NCBI GenBank assembly: GCA_018268755.1
Contig: JAFDVW010000007.1
Span: 186,001-250,000 of the forward strand
Direction: 5' to 3'
DNA from: Acidobacteriota bacterium
GTDB lineage: Bacteria; Acidobacteriota; Terriglobia; Terriglobales; Acidobacteriaceae
DNA: 64,000 nt
Positions 9,059-17,607 of this stretch are shown here, in pieces (positions within the stretch are counted from its first letter, which is position 1; the number at the start of each line of letters is the position of its first letter). The position numbers and the translations under genes were made by a program. The notes beneath the pieces are model-generated. The model was given only the letters and a program-made list of their open reading frames with translations, did not search any database and was not told the origin of the DNA.

Positions 9059-9841
9059 ATGGATCCGCTTACCTGCGACACGCTGATCCTTTCTGATGTG
9101 CACCTCGGCTCGGAGTGCTCCCGGGCTGAGGAGGCCCTTGCCGCGCTCAAGAGCCATCGCTTTCGCCGTCTGATCCTGCTGGGCGACATCTTCGCCGATC
9201 TCAACTTCGGCCGCCTCACCAAAGAGCACTGGAAGTTTCTCAGCTACATCCGCAAACTCTCCAACCCGAAGCGGCAGGTGGAAGTGGTTTGGGTCGAGGG
9301 CAACCATGATCACGGCCTGACCGAGATCATGTCGCACCTGGTGGGAGTGAAGGTGTATCAGGAATATGCGTGGGAGTATGCCGGGTTGCGGCACCTGGCG
9401 ATCCACGGCCACCAGTTCGATGGCTTCGTGATCAATAACCTGCGCATGAATTACTGGATGACGCAGGTGTATTTGCAGCTGCAAAAGCTGGACTTCAAAG
9501 GCAAGCCGCTGACCCGCTGGATCGACCGGCTAAACACGCGCTGGCTGCGCATGTCGGCGAAAGTCGCCGAAGGCGCCCTGCACTATGCCAAGTTGCACCA
9601 GGTGGATCGTATCTTCTGTGGACACACCCACGTGGCCATGCAGCAGGTGCAAGACGGAGTCCATTACTACAATTCCGGGGGCTGGATTGACGCCCACGCC
9701 ACTTACGTCACGGCCGGAGAAAACGGGGTCGAGATCCACGAATATCAGCCGCGGCCTCGTGAGCTCTACACTCCTGAGCCAGCGGACGAAGAGGCCAGCC
9801 TGGCAGTGGAAGATACCCACTACGCAGGACTGGCCAGCTGA
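9059..9841 (+). CDS. UDP-2,3-diacylglucosamine diphosphatase-like metallophosphoesterase
   Basis: Calcineurin-like phosphoesterase of 260 residues. The metal-ligand blocks appear in order: DVHLGS (residue ~14), GDIFADL, GNHDHG (~82), the His in AIHGHQFDG, and GHTH near residue 190. Overall organisation matches the LpxH/LpxH2 group that hydrolyses UDP-2,3-diacylglucosamine in lipid A synthesis, consistent with the diderm envelope seen elsewhere. Confirmed substrate specificity would need comparison with characterised LpxH, because related enzymes cleave other phosphates. The Shine-Dalgarno is unusually close to the ATG. Confidence 0.82.
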   Translation: MDPLTCDTLILSDVHLGSECSRAEEALAALKSHRFRRLILLGDIFADLNFGRLTKEHWKFLSYIRKLSNPKRQVEVVWVEGNHDHGLTEIMSHLVGVKVYQEYAWEYAGLRHLAIHGHQFDGFVINNLRMNYWMTQVYLQLQKLDFKGKPLTRWIDRLNTRWLRMSAKVAEGALHYAKLHQVDRIFCGHTHVAMQQVQDGVHYYNSGGWIDAHATYVTAGENGVEIHEYQPRPRELYTPEPADEEASLAVEDTHYAGLAS

Positions 9842-9867
9842 AGCCGCTTCGATTTTTTCTTCCCAAA

Positions 9868-10401
9868 TTAGAAATGAAATGCCAGGCCGGTAGTCATCCG
9901 CAAATTGTCCTGCCGGGTACCAAAGAAGCGAGTTTGCACGTAGTCGGCCTGCACCCGCCAGGCCAGGGCGTGGAACAAGTGGTAATCGATGCCGCCGCCC
10001 ACGGCGGTGCCGAAAGATGTGTCTCCTCCGAAAGCATCGGTGTGCACATGCGAGGCCCCAATCAGGACTTCCGCAAAAGGACGAATTCTCCCGACGGAAA
10101 CCGAGACCCGCGGACCAAACAGGAAATTATGTTCGCTGACATCGGTATTGATCTGGCGCAGACCCGAGGGAAAATTCTGCGAACCATATTGCCCGCTGAT
10201 ATCCGCCACAATTCCCACCCAGGGAAACACCTTGCCTTCCAGCGAACCTGTCCAACCGTTGAGATTGGCGCGGTCGATGGAAGAGAGATTGGTGTTGTAG
10301 TAGGAATATCCAAAGTAAACATTCCCACTGGTAGGCACCTGAGCATGGGCCGCCAGCGCTAGCACCGCAAATGCAATAAAAACGTAACTGATTCTACGCA
10401 C
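9868..10401 (-). CDS. Small outer-membrane beta-barrel protein
   Basis: Reads on the minus strand from a GTG at 10401 with a strong GGAGGAAG Shine-Dalgarno; an upstream in-frame ATG would put about 41 polar residues before the signal. The 177-residue product has a signal peptide ending AAHAQVP. Alternating aromatic/polar beta strands follow, with the GYSYYNTN and WVGIVADISGQYG motifs typical of OmpA/Ail/opacity-type 8-strand barrels. The C-terminus is Phe-terminated (TGLAFHF), the usual BAM targeting signal. Function beyond an outer-membrane barrel is unknown. Confidence 0.85.
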   Translation of the reverse strand: MRRISYVFIAFAVLALAAHAQVPTSGNVYFGYSYYNTNLSSIDRANLNGWTGSLEGKVFPWVGIVADISGQYGSQNFPSGLRQINTDVSEHNFLFGPRVSVSVGRIRPFAEVLIGASHVHTDAFGGDTSFGTAVGGGIDYHLFHALAWRVQADYVQTRFFGTRQDNLRMTTGLAFHF

Positions 10402-10621
10402 GGAACTTCTTCCTCCAAAAAATAGTAATGGCGCTGTTCCGTTAGATGCGGCGAGGGCAAAATCGGGCTGTGGGAAACCCTCGGAAATATTTTGGGAAAT
10501 AGCGATTTCGCCTGAGAGTACCAATACTTTCGGTTACAAGATTTAACGAATATTCACAGTTCTTAAACGCCCCTGCGGAGTCTAATCTGTAAGCTGAAAT
10601 CTAGAAATGGAAGTGCGTTTT

Positions 10622-11059
10622 ATGACTGAAGCAACCCTCTGCCCGTCTGCCTCCCCAGCCTCCGCTACCACCAGCTTGCTGCCGAAAGTAAACGCATTCA
10701 ACGACACGCGTTTGAAATTAGAAGTTCGCCAGGTGGGCCCCGCCCTGGTACTGCACTGCTCCGGTCGCATTACTTTTCGCGAGGAAGCCATGACGTTGAC
10801 CGCCAAGGTCACGGAACTTTTTTCGCAGCGCAGACCGATCGTGCTGGAACTGAGTCAGGTAGAGACCGTGGACAGCGCGGGACTGGGCGAACTGATCCTG
10901 ATTTTGCTCGCCGCCCAGAAGGCCGGGAGCAGCCTCCGGCTGGCGGCCCCCAACCGGCATGTGCGCCAGGTCTTGCAGTTGACCCGGCTCACCTCGGTGT
11001 TCACGGTTTATCCCGCACTCGAAGAAGCGTTGCTGGCTTCGCCGCAGCAATCGGCTTAA
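10622..11059 (+). CDS. STAS-domain anti-sigma-factor antagonist
   Basis: Single STAS domain protein of about 145 residues, like SpoIIAA/RsbV. The central motif DSAGLGELILIL carries the Ser that a partner-switching kinase would phosphorylate. ATG 10622 has GGAAG 8 bases upstream; ATG 10607 in the same frame is the alternative. No anti-sigma kinase gene is adjacent, so its partner is elsewhere. It likely helps control a stress sigma factor or similar partner-switching route. Convergent with the LysR gene and separated by a hairpin terminator. Confidence 0.9.
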   Translation: MTEATLCPSASPASATTSLLPKVNAFNDTRLKLEVRQVGPALVLHCSGRITFREEAMTLTAKVTELFSQRRPIVLELSQVETVDSAGLGELILILLAAQKAGSSLRLAAPNRHVRQVLQLTRLTSVFTVYPALEEALLASPQQSA

Positions 11060-11071
11060 GACTATCCGCTT

Positions 11072-11109
11072 GAGGAGACGTTGTACCCCAACGTCTCCTC
11101 GCGATTTTT
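11072..11109 (+). terminator. Rho-independent terminator after STAS gene
   Basis: A 12-base-pair perfect stem (GAGGAGACGTTG with its complement) closes a five-base loop. GCGA and a run of five T follow. It lies 12 bases after the STAS stop codon and sits between convergent genes, so it mainly stops the plus-strand transcript. Confidence 0.85.
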
Positions 11110-12026
11110 CAGTGTTCCCGCTGAAAGCAGTATCTTCCCTTGCGTTCCACAGCCAGGGCTTCGGTCACCTTCAGGAACGCCCGCGCGGCATGCGACAGGC
11201 TGGCCGTCTTGCGATAGATCAGGCGCAACTGGCGGTGCACCTGCAACTCGCGCACCCGGATGTGCACCAGTTCTCCGCGCGACAGTTCGCTCTCCACGCT
11301 GATTTCCGGTAAGAAAGCCACGCCGTGGCCCATGGCCACAAACCGTTTGATGGCCTGCAAGGTCGGCAGTTCCACCGCCATGTGCAGCGGGGTCTTGTAT
11401 TTCTGGAAGGCCTGGATCACCTTCTCGCGATAAGGCGAATTCACGATATGCGCCACAAACGATTCCGCGCCCAACTGCCGGATGCTGACTTCCCTTTCTC
11501 CGGCTAGAGGATGTTTGGGCGGGACCACAAAAATCAGTTCGTCCATGTAGACCACCACGGATTGCAGCTGCGGGTCCTGGGGATCATAGGTCAACACGCC
11601 GAACTCCGCATTGTGACGCAGCACATCCCCGGGAATATGGCTGCCCAGCGCCCGCTGCACGGTAATGCGAATCATGGGATGGATGCGTTGAAACTCACCC
11701 AGCACCGGCAGCAGGCACAACCCGGTGAATTCATTGGCCGCGATGGTGAGCTTCCCTTTTTGCAGCTCGCGCAGTTCGGCCAGCGCTTCCTGGGCGGAGG
11801 TCCGCAGGTTTAGCAGGCGCTCGGCATATTCCTGCAGCACCTGGCCGGCATCGGTCAGCAGACCTTCCCGCGAGGAGCGGTCAAACAGGGGCTCGCCGAT
11901 CTCTTCTTCCAGTTTGTGGATGGTCTGACTGACTGCCGACTGGGTGCGAAACAGTTTTTCCGCCGCCCGGGAGAAGCGGCCCTCTCGTGCTACGGTAAGA
12001 AAGACCTCCAGCTGCGCCAGATCCAT
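11109..12026 (-). CDS. LysR-family transcriptional regulator, divergent from leuA
   Basis: LysR-type regulator of 305 residues. The N-terminal winged helix-turn-helix spans residues ~1-60 (FSRAAEKLFRTQSAVSQTIHKLEEEIG), followed by a linker helix and the periplasmic-binding-like effector domain. Start is MDLAQLEVFLTVAREG. It is transcribed away from leuA with 151 bases between the start codons, the classic layout for a LysR protein regulating the neighbouring operon and itself. Leucine-pathway control is inferred from position; the effector is not known. Confidence 0.92.
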   Translation of the reverse strand: MDLAQLEVFLTVAREGRFSRAAEKLFRTQSAVSQTIHKLEEEIGEPLFDRSSREGLLTDAGQVLQEYAERLLNLRTSAQEALAELRELQKGKLTIAANEFTGLCLLPVLGEFQRIHPMIRITVQRALGSHIPGDVLRHNAEFGVLTYDPQDPQLQSVVVYMDELIFVVPPKHPLAGEREVSIRQLGAESFVAHIVNSPYREKVIQAFQKYKTPLHMAVELPTLQAIKRFVAMGHGVAFLPEISVESELSRGELVHIRVRELQVHRQLRLIYRKTASLSHAARAFLKVTEALAVERKGRYCFQREH

Positions 12027-12063
12027 ATGGGCACTCCCCTATGTAATCTTATTTGAGAATACC

Positions 12064-12096
12064 ATTAGATTTTCTTATAGAATCATATTTTCTAAT
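12064..12096. promoter_or_regulatory. Likely LysR operator: nested inverted repeats in AT-rich leader
   Basis: In a GC-rich genome this 33-base block is almost all A/T. Outer arms ATTAGA (12064) and TCTAAT (12091) form an inverted repeat. Inside them, TTCT-TAT-AGAA (12072-12082) is a second perfect palindrome. The position midway between the divergent lysR and leuA starts fits a LysR-family recognition and activation site. Binding is inferred, not shown. Confidence 0.55.
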
Positions 12097-12124
12097 CATA
12101 AATGAAATATTAAGAACTTTTCTT

Positions 12125-12130
12125 TATGAT
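12125..12130 (+). promoter_or_regulatory. Candidate -10 element of the leuA promoter
   Basis: TATGAT matches the -10 consensus at five of six positions, about 48 bases before the leuA ATG. No good -35 hexamer is seen at the right distance, which would suit a promoter needing activation by the adjacent LysR protein bound at 12064-12096. Confidence 0.35.
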
Positions 12131-12177
12131 TGACCCCGCGTAACATCAGACCCTTAGTCCCTGAGGAGGTTTTTGGG

Positions 12178-13494
12178 ATGGAAAAGACCCGCATCACGGT
12201 ATTCGACACGACCCTGCGCGATGGCGAGCAGTCGCCGGGCTGCAGCATGAACACGCAGGAAAAACTGCGCGTGGCGCACCAGCTGGACCGCCTGGGCGTG
12301 GACGTGATTGAAGCCGGATTCCCCATTGCCTCCGACGGCGACTTTGAGGCGGTACAGGCCATCGCTGCGGTAATTCGCCGGCCGGTAATCGCCGGCCTGG
12401 CGCGGGCCGTGGTTCCCGACATTGAACGCGCCTGGAATGCGCTCAAGGGGGCGGAACGCGCCCGTATCCACGTATTTTTGGCCACCTCGGACATCCACCT
12501 GAAATACAAATTGAGGATGTCGCGGGAACAGTGCCTGAAGCAGGCGGCGGACTCGGTGCGTCTGGCCCGCTCTTTTTGTCCGGACATCGAATTTTCGCCG
12601 GAAGACGCTACCCGCACCGACCCGGAATTCCTGTTCCAGGTACTGGAAGCGGTGATTGAAGCCGGGGCCACGACCCTCAATATTCCGGACACGGTGGGGT
12701 ATACCGTCCCCAGCGAATTTGGGCATTTGATCCAGAGCATTCGCCAGCGGGTGCGGGGCATTGAGAAAGCCACGATTTCCGCGCACTGTCATAACGATCT
12801 GGGCCTGGCGGTGGCCAATGCCCTGGCCGCGGTGGGGGCGGGCGCCCGCCAGGTGGAGTGCACTATTAACGGCATCGGCGAACGCGCCGGCAACGCCTCC
12901 CTGGAAGAGATTGTGATGGCGTTACGCGTACGCGCCGACCAATTTCCCTATGACACCGGCGTTATCTCCGAGCAGTTGTTTCCCGCCAGCCAGTTGTTGA
13001 GCGAGATCACGGAAATTCCCGTACAGCCCAACAAGGCAATTACCGGGCGCAACGCCTTTGCGCACGAAGCCGGCATCCATCAGGATGGCGTGCTCAAGAA
13101 CCCGCTGACCTACGAGATCATGACGCCGCAGTCAGTGGGAGTGCCGGACTCGCGCCTGATTCTGGGCAAGCACTCGGGACGGCACGCGCTGGCACTGCGC
13201 TGCGAGCAGCTGGGTTACGCCTTTGAGCGCCGCGAGCTGGATGAACTGTATCGCCATTTCGTGGTGCTGGCCGACAAGATCAAGCATGTGCAGGACCATC
13301 ATTTGCTGGAGCTGATCCGCGAGACTTTCGGCAACAAGGCCCCCAGGGCCACGCCGCAGAGTGAAGCCGCCATTGCCCAGGAGGCGGCGGAGAAACTGGC
13401 CAAGCCGGCGCCGCCGCAGGCCGCCGCTCCGCTGCACGTCAATCCCATGGCGGAACATCACAACGAGCAGGAAGACTATCTGTGGGGAGTGTAG
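12178..13494 (+). CDS. leuA: 2-isopropylmalate synthase, lacking the regulatory domain
   Basis: First committed enzyme of leucine synthesis: acetyl-CoA plus 2-oxoisovalerate to 2-isopropylmalate. The TIM-barrel signature [11 protein letters not shown] occurs near residue 12, with the HCHNDLG metal-binding and GERAGN motifs further on. Start at 12178 follows GAGGAGG with 8-base spacing. At 438 residues it is well short of the usual ~510. After the catalytic and linker region ([17 protein letters not shown]) the leucine-binding C-terminal domain is replaced by an Ala/Pro/Gln-rich tail ending in EDYLWGV. Loss of feedback inhibition by leucine is therefore likely, though a re-synthase-type homolog of other specificity cannot be excluded. 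Confidence 0.9.
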   Translation: MEKTRITVFDTTLRDGEQSPGCSMNTQEKLRVAHQLDRLGVDVIEAGFPIASDGDFEAVQAIAAVIRRPVIAGLARAVVPDIERAWNALKGAERARIHVFLATSDIHLKYKLRMSREQCLKQAADSVRLARSFCPDIEFSPEDATRTDPEFLFQVLEAVIEAGATTLNIPDTVGYTVPSEFGHLIQSIRQRVRGIEKATISAHCHNDLGLAVANALAAVGAGARQVECTINGIGERAGNASLEEIVMALRVRADQFPYDTGVISEQLFPASQLLSEITEIPVQPNKAITGRNAFAHEAGIHQDGVLKNPLTYEIMTPQSVGVPDSRLILGKHSGRHALALRCEQLGYAFERRELDELYRHFVVLADKIKHVQDHHLLELIRETFGNKAPRATPQSEAAIAQEAAEKLAKPAPPQAAAPLHVNPMAEHHNEQEDYLWGV

Positions 13495-13512
13495 GCCCAG
13501 ATCGGAACTGCA

Positions 13513-13544
13513 CCGGCCGCTGAAAGCGGCCGGTTTTCTTTTTT
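13513..13544 (+). terminator. Rho-independent terminator between leuA and leuB
   Basis: Perfect 9-base-pair stem CCGGCCGCT/AGCGGCCGG with a GAA loop, followed by TTTTCTTTTTT. It lies 18 bases after the leuA stop and indicates that leuB is mostly read from its own promoter. A consensus -35 hexamer TTGACA begins at 13543, at the end of the T run, but no matching -10 element is convincing. Confidence 0.88.
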
Positions 13545-13634
13545 GACAAACTTTGTGTGATAGCATTTTTGCTGGGCGCGGTCGACGGCTCGCGAGTTGC
13601 CTGAGCTTTGCCATCCGTCCAAATCATAAAAATC

Positions 13635-14714
13635 ATGCTGCTAAAGATTGCTGTCCTTGCCGGCGATGGCATTGGTCCGGAAGTGACTGACCAGGCGGTC
13701 CAGGTCCTGGAAACGGTCGCTTCTCGCTTTCAACATCAACTGCAGGTTTCGAAATATGCCGTAGGCGGCGCTGGCTTGCAGGCCGAGAACGATCCCTTGC
13801 CGGCGCAGACCCTGCAAGGCTGCCTGGCCGCGCAAGCGGTGCTGCTGGGCGCGGTGGGCAGTCCGGCCTTTGATCATGTTCCCGGGCCGCTTCGCCCGGA
13901 GGCGGGCCTGTTGCGGCTGCGGCGCGAGCTGGGGGTCTTCGCCAATCTGCGGCCCGCGGTGTGTTTCCCGTCGCTGGAGGACTGCTCTCCCCTGCGACCG
14001 GAAAATATTCGCGGCACCGACATCATGATTGTGCGGGAGCTGCTGGGCGGGCTTTATTTCGGACAACCCCGCTCCACCCAAGGCGAGGCGGGCCAGCGGG
14101 AAGCAGTCGACACTATGCGCTACAGCGAGCCGGAAATTGAGCGCATCGCGCGCGTGGCGTTTGAGCTGGCGCGCGGCCGCCGCCGCAAAGTCACCTCCAT
14201 CGACAAGGCCAACGTGCTGGATTGCTCGCGGCTGTGGCGCGAGGTCACGGTCCGGGTGGCCAAGGACTACCCCGAGGTGCAGCTCAACCACATGTATGTG
14301 GATTCGGCGGCCATGATTCTGGTGGCCCGGCCGGCAGACTTTGACGTGCTCCTCACCGAGAACATGTTTGGAGACATCCTCTCCGACCAGGCGGGCGGCC
14401 TGATTGGGTCGCTGGGGCTGCTGGCGTCAGCCAGCGTGGGAGGGCGGGTGGCTTTATACGAGCCGGTACACGGCTCGGCCCCCGATATCGCCGGCAAAGG
14501 CATTGCCAATCCCCTGGGCACGATTCTCTCCACCGCCATGTTGTTGCGGCACTCCTTCCATCTGGAGAAGGAAGCGGCGGCCATCGAAAGCGCGGTGGCG
14601 GCGGTGCTGCAAGCCGGCAACCGTACTCGCGACCTGGTCGCGTCCGGGCAGCCATTTCTCAGCACGAGCGAAATGGGCGGTAAAGTACGGGAGGCGTTGG
14701 CAAGAAAAATTTAA
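13635..14714 (+). CDS. leuB: 3-isopropylmalate dehydrogenase
   Basis: NAD-dependent oxidative decarboxylation of 3-isopropylmalate, the third step of leucine synthesis, in the cytoplasm. The start region [14 protein letters not shown] is the family N-terminus, so ATG 13635 is preferred over the upstream in-frame ATG at 13608. Substrate loop features include [23 protein letters not shown] and [15 protein letters not shown]. The metal-binding region is [14 protein letters not shown] ([11 protein letters not shown]), with the NAD motif [20 protein letters not shown]. At 359 residues it has standard length. leuC/leuD are not in the window. Confidence 0.95.
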   Translation: MLLKIAVLAGDGIGPEVTDQAVQVLETVASRFQHQLQVSKYAVGGAGLQAENDPLPAQTLQGCLAAQAVLLGAVGSPAFDHVPGPLRPEAGLLRLRRELGVFANLRPAVCFPSLEDCSPLRPENIRGTDIMIVRELLGGLYFGQPRSTQGEAGQREAVDTMRYSEPEIERIARVAFELARGRRRKVTSIDKANVLDCSRLWREVTVRVAKDYPEVQLNHMYVDSAAMILVARPADFDVLLTENMFGDILSDQAGGLIGSLGLLASASVGGRVALYEPVHGSAPDIAGKGIANPLGTILSTAMLLRHSFHLEKEAAAIESAVAAVLQAGNRTRDLVASGQPFLSTSEMGGKVREALARKI

Positions 14715-14794
14715 GTTTTCCACGGCTCCCGGACACCGGGAAACGCGCTACAGTAAGAAATGATCGGGCCCTAGGGGTTGTTGGGAGTGGAGTC

Positions 14795-15049
14795 ATGCTG
14801 TCGAAGTGCGCGAACCCTGATTGCTCGGAACGTTTTCTCTACATGCGGGACGGCAAGCTTTTCCGCTTTGACCCTCCGGACCACCAACCCGGCATGCCGG
14901 AGTTCTCCGGCACAGGCAAAAAAGCACCCGGGCGCACCGAATATTTCTGGCTGTGCCGAAATTGCGCCACTGTGCTTACCCTCATCAGCATCAAGGGGTT
15001 GGGCGTCGTGCCACGACCGCTGCGGCAAGCCAAAGCGGCCGCTTCCTAA
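14795..15049 (+). CDS. Small putative zinc-binding protein
   Basis: Not assigned to a named family. The 84-residue protein has two cysteine pairs, C5-x4-C10 and C54-x2-C57 (WLCRNC), which could form a small zinc ribbon. Between them is a polar loop with GTGKKAPGRTEYF. The start has a GGGAGTGGAG Shine-Dalgarno. It lies between leuB and a convergent glycosyltransferase gene. The fold is inferred from cysteine spacing only. Confidence 0.7.
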   Translation: MLSKCANPDCSERFLYMRDGKLFRFDPPDHQPGMPEFSGTGKKAPGRTEYFWLCRNCATVLTLISIKGLGVVPRPLRQAKAAAS

Positions 15050-15059
15050 AGGGGTGAGG

Positions 15060-15935
15060 CTAAGGCGTGGGAGGACTGTACTTTCCCGTAATGGAATTCC
15101 AGCGTATCTGCAGGACATCGCAGAACATGCGGAAACCGTCCCGCAGAGGATGCAGGCGTGTCCCCGAACTATGGGCCCAGCGCACCGGGACCTCGACGGC
15201 AGAGAAGCCCATCTTTCTGGACAGGAATAAGAGTTCCGGATCAAATCCCCAGCGTTCAATGCGTTGCAGAGGGAAAATGGCCAACGCGGCTTCCCGGGTG
15301 AAGGCCTTGAAGCCGCACTGGGTGTCCTTAAATTTCAGCCCCAGCACCACCCGCAGGACCAGGTTGAAGATGCGTCCGAAAAGCTGGCGGTAAAGCGGCT
15401 GCTTACGGGTTTGCAAGTCGGCATCCAGCCAACGGGAACCGATGGCGACGTCGGCCCCGGCCTGAATAGCGGAAAACAATCGTGCCGCCTCTTCCAGAGG
15501 TGACGACAGGTCCGCATCGGAAAAAAGCAGGACCCGGCCCGTGGTGTGCAGCATGCCATTGCGCACGCTATATCCCTTGCCCCGGTTGCCGGGGTTCTCG
15601 ATGACAGAAATCTGAGGAAATCTTTCAGCGAAGGAGCGGGCGATGTCCGCGGTGTTGTCGCGCGAGCCGTCATTGACCACCACGATCTCGGCGTCCCACT
15701 GCGAGTCGGCGATGCACGCCATGATCTTTTCCAGAGTCAGCCCTAAGCGCGCGCTTTCGTTGTAGGCGGGAATGACGATGCTGTAAGTCTTTTGGGGCAA
15801 TTTTTGTCGTGCGTGGGCAATTTGCAAGTCTGCCGCGTAAGGGCGCTCGTCCACAGGCGCGGGCCACGTGCGGGCCGAAAGCAATATAGCAGAACTACGC
15901 AAGCGATGAAGCACGGCGGTTTCCCGATTCTGCAC
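15060..15935 (-). CDS. GT2 glycosyltransferase, dolichyl/polyprenyl-phosphate glucosyltransferase type
   Basis: Family 2 glycosyltransferase of 291 residues. The GT-A core starts at about residue 50 (YSIVIPAYNESARLGLTLEKI). The nucleotide-sugar and metal motif is LLFSDADLSSPLEEA, and the acceptor-side block is DTQCGFKAFTREAA, typical of dolichyl-phosphate beta-glucosyltransferase-like enzymes that load a sugar onto a polyprenyl phosphate. The first ~45 residues are poorly conserved, so the true start could be internal. No transmembrane tail is evident. The sugar is likely glucose or mannose (inference). Confidence 0.87.
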   Translation of the reverse strand: MQNRETAVLHRLRSSAILLSARTWPAPVDERPYAADLQIAHARQKLPQKTYSIVIPAYNESARLGLTLEKIMACIADSQWDAEIVVVNDGSRDNTADIARSFAERFPQISVIENPGNRGKGYSVRNGMLHTTGRVLLFSDADLSSPLEEAARLFSAIQAGADVAIGSRWLDADLQTRKQPLYRQLFGRIFNLVLRVVLGLKFKDTQCGFKAFTREAALAIFPLQRIERWGFDPELLFLSRKMGFSAVEVPVRWAHSSGTRLHPLRDGFRMFCDVLQIRWNSITGKYSPPTP

Positions 15936-16000
15936 AAACCTTTTGAAGTTGTGCGGTAGGTCCTTGTTTTCTCAACCCGATGAGGCCTAGGCTGCCAGAT

Positions 16001-16669
16001 ATGATTCGCCTGAGCGTCATAGTGTTGCAGGCGTTTTTGTTGCTTTCCACGACGTGGGCGGCGGGGAAGCCCCACATTATTGTCTTTGGAAAATGGGTTT
16101 CGGTCTCCTGGTACCGTCAGGAGTCCGGCCCGGCCCGGGACCTCAAAGTCCGCCCCCTCTTCATAGACGGACGGCAGCGAGAGTTCACCCTGGGGCTGCC
16201 GCATGATATTACCGACCGCTGGTTCACGGTGCAACGGGCGGTACGTATGAATGATACGCTGCCCGGCGAGAGCCCGCTGCGCTGGGGCTGGGAACCCGGA
16301 GGATGGTTACTGGTCGACCGCATGGCGGGACGCATTTCCTCGCTCCCGCTGGCCGAATTCGATGCCGCCTTCAGCCAGGCGGCATGGTATCGCGACTACG
16401 CCGCCTATTGTGGCCTCTCGGAAGATGGCCGGAAAATGTATGCCGTGGTCCTGCAGTGGGGACGGCGCAAACCGCTGCTGCGGGAATCTTTAGGGGAAGC
16501 CGGCGCCGGTCCCGAATTGTGTCCGGCCCCAACCTGGCAGCGCGGACCGGTGCGGGTCACTTTTGCGCCGGCTGGCAGGAGCAAGACCACCTATGCGGTC
16601 CACGGCCGCTCCATCGACATGGTCAGCGATGCCGAAGACAGCGCCGCCGATGCGGCGGAGAATCGCTAG
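16001..16669 (+). CDS. Hypothetical exported protein
   Basis: Not recognised. From ATG 16001 the 222-residue product has a clean signal peptide (IRLSVIVLQAFLLLSTTWAAG). ATG 15980 in the same frame is possible but adds seven residues ahead of it. The mature domain contains an Arg/Trp-rich beta pattern (FGKWVSVSWYRQES, RWGWEPGGWLLVDR) and two cysteines. The stop codon overlaps that of the convergent transporter gene (CTAG). No enzyme motif is visible. Confidence 0.72.
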   Translation: MIRLSVIVLQAFLLLSTTWAAGKPHIIVFGKWVSVSWYRQESGPARDLKVRPLFIDGRQREFTLGLPHDITDRWFTVQRAVRMNDTLPGESPLRWGWEPGGWLLVDRMAGRISSLPLAEFDAAFSQAAWYRDYAAYCGLSEDGRKMYAVVLQWGRRKPLLRESLGEAGAGPELCPAPTWQRGPVRVTFAPAGRSKTTYAVHGRSIDMVSDAEDSAADAAENR

Positions 16670-17607
16670 CCTTCCACCGAGAGAGGCTCTGGAGCGCGGG
16701 CCTTGACCTGAGCGCTGGTCACCAGAACCACGGAGGCCACGACAATGGCGGTACCGGCAAGGATGAAGCGATCGATCTTCTCGTGCAGAATCAGCCAGCC
16801 GAGAAAGACGGCCACGACGGGATTCACGTAGGCATAGGTGGAGACCTTGGGCGTGGACACGTGTCCCAGGAGCCAGATGTAGGCGGTATAGCCCACCAGG
16901 GAGCCGCAGGTCACCAAATAGACCACCGCCGCGATGCCGCGAGGCGTCCAGATGACCCGGGTATAGTCTCGCCCGACGATGGCAAAGATCATGTTGGAAA
17001 CACCGGCCGCGGTCATTTGCCAGCCCATGGCAGAAAAAGGATCGACGTCGGGAGACTTCCAACGCTTGGCCAGAACCGAGCCCAGGGCCCAGGTAAAGGA
17101 AGCAAAGATGAGACTGACCGAAGACCAGAACTGCGCCCGGCCCAGGGAGCCGGTGTGCAGCAGCTGCGGCCACAGTAATACGAACAGTCCCACGATTCCC
17201 AGCGACAAGCCCAATTTGGCGCGCGGCGAAATGTGGTGCCCTCCCAGCAGCCAGCTGTCCAGCACCAGAAACCAGAGCGGCGTAATGGCCACGATCAAGG
17301 CGGAGAGACCGGAAGGCACATATTTTTCGGCATACGAGAGCGTCAAGTTACTTCCCATCAGCAGCAGAATGCCCACCGCGGCCATGCAGGCCAGCTGCCG
17401 CCAGCTGTAAAGGATGCGGCGACGGCTCAAGCGGCAGTAAAAAAGCATGATGGCGCCGGAGGCCAGGAAGCGGGTTCCGCACAAGAGAGCCGGAGGGATG
17501 TGCTCGACGGCGATGTTGATGCCGAGATACGTCGAACCCCAGAAGAAGTAAACCAGTCCGAAACAAAGGATGATGGCGAATCGTTGTCTACGCTGTGCTT
17601 CCGTCAT
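16666..17607 (-). CDS. EamA-family (DMT) metabolite exporter
   Basis: Inner-membrane transporter of 313 residues with ten predicted helices in two EamA repeats. The first opens with VYFFWGSTYLGINIAVEH, and the second around WALGSVLAKRW to the C-terminus (YVNPVVAVFLGWLILHEKI). The drug/metabolite superfamily moves amino acids, purines or other small molecules out of the cell; the substrate cannot be told here. Its end overlaps the neighbouring convergent gene. Confidence 0.9.
   Translation of the reverse strand: MTEAQRRQRFAIILCFGLVYFFWGSTYLGINIAVEHIPPALLCGTRFLASGAIMLFYCRLSRRRILYSWRQLACMAAVGILLLMGSNLTLSYAEKYVPSGLSALIVAITPLWFLVLDSWLLGGHHISPRAKLGLSLGIVGLFVLLWPQLLHTGSLGRAQFWSSVSLIFASFTWALGSVLAKRWKSPDVDPFSAMGWQMTAAGVSNMIFAIVGRDYTRVIWTPRGIAAVVYLVTCGSLVGYTAYIWLLGHVSTPKVSTYAYVNPVVAVFLGWLILHEKIDRFILAGTAIVVASVVLVTSAQVKARAPEPLSVEG

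Noticed and set aside
12027..12177. Leader peptide or T-box controlling leuA
   Set aside because: No leucine-codon run, no specifier loop and no antiterminator hairpin. The features seen are protein-operator-like.
14715..14760. Terminator after leuB
   Set aside because: The only hairpin has a 5-base-pair stem (CCCGG/CCGGG) without a T run.
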